From Lactifluus volemus (lineage: Eukaryota > Basidiomycota > Agaricomycetes > Russulales > Russulaceae): a DNA stretch of 64,000 nt. Where the stretch lies: NCBI GenBank assembly GCA_022376515.1, contig WTXI01000044.1, positions 62,001 to 126,000 of the forward strand, written 5' to 3'. Made by a program: the position numbers and the translations under genes. Below the pieces are notes generated by a model. It saw only the letters and a program-made list of their open reading frames with translations. It was not told where the DNA came from and made no database searches. Below are positions 57,735-64,000 of the stretch, piece after piece. Position 1 is the first letter of the stretch; every line of letters begins with the position of its first letter.

Positions 57735-58379
57735 ATGTCTGATACCAAGGAACCGGTTACCTCCCAACCTCAGGTATGCCTTCTTCCCTTTATCTCTGGC
57801 GCTGTAATACTCAATCATTTCCCCCCCAAAGGCTACTGGTCAGATGGATGTGAATGCAGGTGGTAATAAGAACGCTCTGAACCGCGAAATCGGAATAGAC
57901 GGAATGCGTGATTGGAGCCATGGCTTGTTCGACTGCTTCGCTGAATGTGGCCTCTGTACGTGGGGACAGACCGGCACCACCAACTCATCGCGTACTGACC
58001 CCTGTCTTCCTCGCAGGCTGCTGGGCCGCGTGGTGCCCATGTGTCGTCTATAGCAAGAACAAGCAACGCCTTGAACATTTGCGCAATCGAGGCACTCCTC
58101 TGCCAGGTGGTGGTGAAAGACTCACTGACCACACCTACATTCATGGCATCTTAACCGCCATTGGTGGTCATGGTTGGATCCTCCAGGTTTGTTCAGACGA
58201 TGACAAGTCCGTATACGATCTCACTGTGCACGCAGATTAGTAGTCGCTCCGAGACCCGGGTGCGCTACGGCATCCGTGGCGACGTTATTGGTGATTGCCT
58301 CGCCTCCTGCCTTTGTAATCCGTGCGCGCTCACTCAAGAACGCCGGGAAATCGAGCTGGAAGAGGAAAGTTTGTCCTAA
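57735..58379 (+). CDS. PLAC8 family cysteine-rich protein, copy 1
   Basis: Four exons from ATG 57735 to TAA 58377–58379. The domain begins after about 20 residues: WSHGLFDCFAECGLCCWAAW, CPCVVYSKNKQRLEH, a Gly/His-rich hydrophobic middle (YIHGILTAIGGHGWILQ), and CLASCLCNPCALTQERREIE. CCxxxxCPC and CxxxxCxCxxCALTQE are the PLAC8 (cornifelin/FCR1/Pcr) signature. Plant relatives sit in the plasma membrane and affect cadmium or zinc efflux, calcium uptake and cell number; the two hydrophobic Cys-rich segments are thought to enter the membrane. Fungal roles are little known. Introns occur at the same three places as in copies 2 and 3, and the third begins GTTTGTTC in each, showing tandem duplication. 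Confidence 0.88.
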
Positions 58380-59075
58380 AGGTCATGCATGCCGCCAGTT
58401 CATTGTACCCTGATTGACACATTAATTACGGTGATCAAATGTACCCCCTGACCTGCCAGTGTTCCTTTGTATGGCTCAGATGTACGGTATCTACTGCTTC
58501 GCTCAAAAAATTACTACCAATTTCAGTGAAGAATGTGGTAACCTATGCTATGAAAGACGGCCGACAGAAAAAGTCGAATAAACTGTACGTGTTGCATACG
58601 GCAAAAGCACAAACACGACCACATGACCAAGAAGATTTACGCAATTACGCATATGGTTAGTCGATCGGCATACATCACGCTCTGCGCCTATTATCTCTTT
58701 GCTGATATCTGGCCGCGCGTTTCATTTTGGACTTGCCACATATCATCTACAATCTCAAGTGATGGACGATATTCCAAGCATTCTTGAAGCGTGAAAAGTA
58801 ACTTTCGATCAATCAAGACGAGGGGTATCTTTCACGCCTCCCAAGCCTCAGGCTTGTAGCTTAATACCGTCGACTCCCATGTGGAGCCAATGTGGTGTTT
58901 GCGTGGGTGGTATGTGTAGCCGAAAATCATCACGATCATGATGGGTGTAATATAACTTAGTGTATGGACAGATACATGGGCGCTGCGCTGATCAAATTCC
59001 CTTATTGTAGATAAGGATGGATTCGGGATCTTTGGAGTTTGGTCTTTCTCAACCCTTACTCAAAGATTCTCAAAC
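58380..59075. other. Spacer between PLAC8 copies 1 and 2
   Basis: About 700 bases; no gene seen. Contains the upstream motif of copy 2. Confidence 0.5.
58985..58993 (+). promoter_or_regulatory. Shared upstream motif GCGCTGATC, PLAC8 gene 2
   Basis: GCGCTGATC followed by AAATTC, 82 bases before ATG 59076, as before copy 1 (GGGCGCTGATCAAATTC). Confidence 0.4.
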
Positions 59076-59732
59076 ATGCCTGATCCCAAGGAACTAAGTA
59101 ATGTCCAACCTCAGGTGTGCATTCTTCCAAATTATATCTGGAGCGGAATATACTCAATCACCTTTGCGTTTTTTTTTTCCTGAAGGCGATTGGTCAGATG
59201 AATATGGGTGGTAATAAGAACGCTCTGAATCGTGAAATTGGTGAAGACGGAAAGCGTGCATGGAGTTACGGCTTGCTCGACTGCTTCAACTATAACGCAC
59301 GTGGACTTTGTACGTACTACGAACTCTACCCCAACTCATCGCACTAAGTCATTTTCGTCTCGCAGGTTGCTTAGCGGTGTGGTGCCCTTGTGTCGTTTTT
59401 AGCAAAACCAAGCAGCGCCTTGATAGTTTGCACTATCAAGGCACTCCTTTGCAAGATAGTGGTGAAACATTCACTGTTGGCTGCTACTTTTACGGCCTCT
59501 TGTGTCCTTGTTGCCAAGGCTGGGGCCTACAGGTTTGTTCCGATGATGACGAGTCTGCAAATTGAATCTATCTCACAAAAGTACATAGGTTGATAATCGC
59601 ACCACTATCCGGGACCGATACGGGATTCGCGGCAATTACCTTAGTGATTTCTTCACTTCCTGGTTCTGTAGCCCGTGCGCGCTCACGCAGGAACGCCGGG
59701 AAATCGAACTGGAGGAGGCAAGTCTGCCCTGA
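59076..59732 (+). CDS. PLAC8 family cysteine-rich protein, copy 2
   Basis: Four exons from ATG 59076 to TGA 59730–59732, with introns at the same places as copy 1. The core reads GLLDCFNYNARGLCCLAVW, CPCVVFSKTKQRLDS, a middle with two extra Cys (GLLCPCCQGWGLQ), and FFTSWFCSPCALTQERREIE. The segment before CC carries an insertion (NYNARG in place of AEC) and loses one Cys; in the last motif Phe-Phe replaces Cys-Leu. It is the most divergent of the three but keeps an intact frame and splice sites. N-terminus MPDPKELSN is soluble. Confidence 0.88.
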
Positions 59733-61323
59733 AGACAACCGCTTGCTGATTACTCTGAAGCACACGGTGACCGATTGTACCACCTGACCTATTCCTTTAC
59801 TTGTAGTATAGCGTGATGTGCATTACTGCTTCGATCATAAATTTAACGAAAACTAGACTCTTCAAGAGGGACGACTTTAGAAGGACTTGTCACCGGCACG
59901 TGATAACTGCGGTCGAAACGCCGAAGAAGCGAAGCGAGATGTTCGGGCAGGAGTAGCAGTTAGGTAGGTATGCCATCGAGTGATAGGACACGATCAAGTA
60001 CTGGGAGACCAAGAACAGATGCGCGCGATGTCGCATGACGCAGACGCGTTCAAACAAGGGAGGACTGACTGGAAGAGTGCGAAAGCCAACCACCGGGATT
60101 GTCGTTAAGCCATTATACAATAACTGAGCTAGCTAGTAAAGGTAAAAGGACCCATTCTTTGCAGTGTCAGAATTGGCCAACATTATGATAATAGTTTTAA
60201 CTTTGCTCTTCTCCGGCTCTGCATGGGGGGGGGGGGCTCGTGTCAATGCTTGTTCATTGTGAAATCGACACATGCATGCCAATGGGCAGTGAAATACCAA
60301 TTGGAATGTTGCAAGTGGCGACCACCCCTGTGGTCACCACTTGTTTACTGGGAAGCATGTACATGGTGAAAAGACAACGTGATGAAATCGAAACCCATGT
60401 GCCGAACTACCGATCAACTGTCAATACACTTACCAGGAGAGCGACTGTTGTCATGTGGGCAACGTTGGGCCATGTGGTGTTAGGACGGGGGTGGAAGCCC
60501 ATAGAGAGGCACAAAATGAAGAAAGGGCGCGTTCAAAAGGAGGCCGAGGATCATTCAGGGTGTGATAAGAGACACCTTCAATTGTAGCCGTGTCGGACTT
60601 AGGGGGGTTTGTTTCTGTGAACCATAAATTGATGCGATATCTCTGACCGCCAAAGTTTCAGACCTGAGGTAAGATAAAGATGCGTGAGAATTCCGCAGCC
60701 GAGGGACGAAGGACGGTGACAATTACCAAGACAGGACATCAACGTGTGTGAAGCGTGTACTAGGACGATCCTCATCACCAGGAACATAAAGTCTAAGACA
60801 CAGCTGGGAATTCCATTCCACAGAATTCTTCTGATGCACGCGAAAAGTTGGCGGAGCCTTCCATATAAGGTACTTTCCGTGATGAGGAGTGCCGCATCGG
60901 CAAAACGATGGTTAATAGAGTACTAACGTCAGTGAGGTACCACTGTGAATCAAGAGTGGACGAAAACAGGAAATCCCCCTTGCATATAGATGGTGACAGC
61001 GACAGAAAGGAAGAACAGGCGAACGGAACTCGGTTGAGAGAAATGCAGTCAGTCACGCGGCAATAAAAGGAGGCAAGTCGAAAGAGGCAAAGCGGCGTGG
61101 AAGACCACCAAGGAAAAGAACAAGACACGGTAACTTCCAGCGCTTCGTTGCGATATCACACATCTCGTTTCTAGGCTTTCCGTCACATGGCCCACAGATA
61201 GTGGAGCTCTTCATATTTGTATGCACGCCGGGCGCTGATCTGGGTACAAGATTTGCATAAAAGGACACGAGTTTTAAGGGATTCGCCTTCAAGTTCTCGC
61301 CCTTGCTTTCAATCTCTTTCAGC
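59733..61323. other. Spacer between PLAC8 copies 2 and 3
   Basis: About 1.6 kb without a convincing gene. A frame at 60240–60587 (115 codons) has no domain. A run of ten G lies near 60227. The upstream motif of copy 3 is at 61230–61240. Confidence 0.5.
61230..61240 (+). promoter_or_regulatory. Shared upstream motif GGGCGCTGATC, PLAC8 gene 3
   Basis: The 11-mer found before copy 1 recurs here, 83 bases before ATG 61324, followed by a TATA-like CATAAAA at about 61256. Confidence 0.4.
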
Positions 61324-61968
61324 ATGGAAGAAGTCAAGACTCAACCCCAGGTACAAATTCCTTCCGATTACTCAAATTATTCTTTCTCAGTTCCTTTTTT
61401 TTTCTTTCCCGAAGGCTATTGCCCCAATGAAAATAGGCGGCAATAAGAATTCTCTGAATTGTGAGATCGGAGCGGACGGAAAACGTAATTGGAGCTATGG
61501 CTTGTTCGACTGCTTTGGTGAATGTGGCCTCTGTACGTAGGATATACCGATTCTTCCCAGCCCATCCAGAACCTACTAATCCTCCTAGGCTGCTGGGCCG
61601 CCTTTTGCGGTTGCGTTGTTTATGGCAAGAATAGGCAGCGTCTTCACCATTTGCAGCGTGAAGGCGCCGCTCTGCCCGGTGGTGGTGAAAGATACGCAGA
61701 CCACTGCATGATTTACGGCTTGTTAGCCCCTTGTCACCATGGTTGGGTCCTGCAGGTTTGTTCGGATGTTGAAAAGTCTCGGCTGGAATCTAGCAACTAA
61801 CCGAGCGCCCAGGTTAATCAACGCACCGAACTCCGAGAACGCTACAACATCCGTGGCAGCATTTATGAGGACCTCTTCAGTTCCTGGTGTTGCAGGTCAT
61901 GCTCTCTCACGCAGGAACGCCGGGAAATTGAGCTGGAGGAGATGAGTTTAAACAGGGAGGAAGCGTAA
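61324..61968 (+). CDS. PLAC8 family cysteine-rich protein, copy 3
   Basis: Four exons from ATG 61324 (MEEVKTQPQ) to TAA 61966–61968, splice positions as in copies 1 and 2. The core reads WSYGLFDCFGECGLCCWAAF, CGCVVYGKNRQRLHH, GLLAPCHHGWVLQ, and FSSWCCRSCSLTQERREIE. The first motif is CCWAAFCGC, so Gly replaces the Pro of CPC; the last has an extra Cys pair. The tail ends LEEMSLNREEA, a few residues longer than in its neighbours. Closest overall to copy 1 in the first half. Confidence 0.88.
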
Positions 61969-62123
61969 ACTGTAGGATGAAATAATATAAGTGAAATTAC
62001 ATAATAAGCAGGAAGTGCCTGGGTGCCGCGACGCCCGGGACGGGATGGGAAACGTGCCTCTTATTCGCCTTGTCGTCGTCGTCGTCCTTGTCGTCGTCTA
62101 CTTCTCTTCCCTTTCTAATCGCA

Positions 62124-64000
62124 ATGGTAAAGCTGTCTCTTCCAACATGGGACAGAGACAAGTCTCAATTTCAGGCTGGCACTTCCTTCACTCCTTCTTT
62201 TGCTAGCCGCTTTAAACCTTCTGTCTCACCGACTACTACTGCCCTCCTTCGTCGCTTCAAATCAACCGATTCGGCCTCACAGTCAGCCAGCCACCCTTTG
62301 ATGACCTTGCGCTTGTCTTCACCCTCCTTCTTGGATTCCTTTGTTCACGATGGTTCATCCGACAGTCCTCTCTATGTCATTGATACCGACAACAACGTCA
62401 CCAAGGTCCGTAGGTCCGATCAGAAAGGTTTCGTCAATGTCTCTCGTGTGCGCTGGCCGGAAGATCGACAAAAACTATCATCAATGCTCAAAACCAAGGA
62501 TCTTACTGGCGTAGAGGTCGTATTTGGAAAAGGCACTTGGAAACCTGCCAATGAGTTTCTCGGGAGTTCCTTATCAAAGTCCGTCTTTCCTCTTCCCCAT
62601 CTATCATCGCCAACCTGACTTTGTATGTTAGTTACCACAAATTCTACATCCCTCACCATCCGCACAGTCTGAGATGGAAGCGCTCGGGTTCTCATTATGC
62701 CGTACGTCGTTGTCAATCAGCACATCCGCCCAATCCCCCTTATATGTCCTTCTTTGTAGTGTACAACAGAGACCGTCAAGGGCCCCGTGGCTATATTAGA
62801 ACCAGCTATGCAACGAGAGTCTCCACAATTGAAGATCCTAGACCCTCTCTTTCGGGTAGGCACAAGTCGTCCTCAGCGCATGCATAACGGCCTTCCCCTT
62901 AGTTTATTGGACTTTTTGCTCGTAACCGCTATGCTATTGGTCACACCCACTGACGAATGGATGAACGTCACCCGTACCCACCCATCCGAGCCCTTACTGG
63001 ATGCCGGGAAAGCCTCCTCTACCACATCCCTCAACGACTCGCGATCCTCGGACCCTGGCCCATCTTATGGCTCTCATCCGTCCGAAACTCCAAATGCGGA
63101 ACCCCCCTCACACTCCTCGGAGACCACCCCGGCGATCGAACGTTGGCGTGCTAGCATAACATCACGTCATAGGGATATCAACCAGTCTCCTGATGGAGAC
63201 GACATAGATGACCGTTCAAGTACAACGGCATCTCGCACAACGAGTCGCTTGTCTTGTCATACCGACATACAATCAACGACGCAACATGTACCCAGTTTGT
63301 CTCTACGAGACGGTCATTACGCGTACTCCACTTCCTCTCTCTCGCTTCTCTCTCGCGTCCATTCTTCTCCCCAACCTGTTCGTCGAAGAACCCGCGAACT
63401 ACCAGTACCACCATTGCCATCTTCTCAGGGGCACCCCTATGGTCATGGACCACTTTCAGCGATGTCTCATGTATCACATGTGTCATACTTGACACATAGC
63501 CAACCCTCGCCAGATACACTAACTTCAATTCCGTCTATTCCGACCTCTTCCTCCATTTCTCCACAACATTCATTACGACCCCTTGTCATAGATCCAAACG
63601 CAGTACCCTCGCGCCGCGTCATCACGTCGGGCATACACTCACGCTCGCTTCCTACCCCTCCGACCCCATCGACATCAAAACCGCGATCAACCCTGCCTCT
63701 TATTCCCTCTAGATCCGCAGTTGCCTCTGTCCCATCAACTCCCCTACCTACACCGATCCCCCCTGTGCCTCATCACCGCCTCCTGTCTCGCTCACGGTCC
63801 TACTCGCATCTCCAGAATGCCTCCGTCTATCCCGATTCTCCTCACGAGTACGAGTTTCCCGTTAAAGCACCGCCGAATTACGACGCGAGCGCTCCTGACC
63901 CCCCTCCTTTGTCCCTTTGCGCACACGTATCCACCCAACGGGTAGCGGTAGGCCGCTCGCTTAGCATCTGCACCACGAACGTTGCACCCGCTCCGAGTGC
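62124..64000 (+). CDS. Hypothetical protein with conserved N-terminal domain and long disordered tail, 3'-partial
   Basis: Exons 62124–62578, 62632–62701 and 62760 onwards, open to the right edge (over 580 residues present). ATG 62124 (MVKLSLPTWDRDK). The N-terminal about 250 residues look folded: SPLYVIDTDNNVTKVRRSDQ, VSRVRWPEDRQKL, FGKGTWKPANEFL, then YHKFYIPHHPHSLRWKR and CTTETVKGPVAILEPA. I have a sense of a basidiomycete-specific family with this IPHHPHSLRWK pattern, but no function. From about residue 300 the protein is Ser/Pro/Thr-rich, with proline-rich stretches (ELPVPPLPSS, TPLPTPIPPVPHHR) that could bind SH3 or WW domains. The stop codon is outside the window. Confidence 0.75.

Overview
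The window is nuclear DNA from a filamentous basidiomycete. Genes carry many short GT–AG introns (about 48–75 nt), and the products are typical of Agaricomycetes: an HMT1-type half ABC transporter, PRMT1, a CHZ histone chaperone, an Hxl1/Cib1-type bZIP and a divergent kinase. The near-identical 43-residue WD40 units, a Crinkler-type protein and a PLAC8 cluster suggest a Rhizoctonia-like species (Cantharellales). That last step is inference from protein style, not a search result.

Layout. 1–4738: a Ty3/Gypsy retroelement without visible LTRs, abutting the beheaded 3' part of a WD40 gene (4739–5956). 7015–8872 (-): a secreted GH15 glucoamylase-like gene that appears to lack both catalytic glutamates and has a GA–AG intron. 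10452–11202 (-): Elongator subunit ELP6 with a GC–AG intron. 11374–15960: two related COG3 (Golgi tether) pseudogene copies sharing a nonsense codon, flanking an intact Crinkler-type gene (12637–14039, -). 16170–16597: 3' exons of an expansin-like double-psi beta-barrel gene. 16937–18267 (-): a likely pseudokinase. 18622–21532: two unrecognised genes. 22188–26341: HMT1/ABCB6-type vacuolar ABC transporter. 26703–27735: glycine-rich RRM protein. 28737–30686 (-): F-box protein with a hydrophobic C-terminal tail. 30982–32366 (-): PRMT1, divergent from a small BRI3-like membrane protein (32599–33204). 36399–40722: a large disordered protein. 40723–49757: about 9 kb with no convincing gene. 49915–51104: a HAC1/XBP1-type bZIP. 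52762–54215: multipass membrane protein. 54897–55422 (-): CHZ1. 57735–61968: three tandem PLAC8 genes. 62124–64000: a disordered protein running off the right edge.

The most informative locus is the bZIP gene. Its reading frame continues into a basic out-of-frame tail unless 38 nt between two predicted Ire1-type hairpin loops are removed, which joins it to an acidic C-terminal frame. Four GCCACGT elements lie just upstream, consistent with an autoregulated unfolded-protein-response switch. The rest is a mosaic of intact housekeeping genes and decaying or fast-evolving accessory genes (retroelement/WD40 junction, GH15-like protein, COG3 copies around a Crinkler gene, pseudokinase, PLAC8 cluster). 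Exon structures were derived by hand from splice signals, phase and family similarity; no RNA evidence was available.
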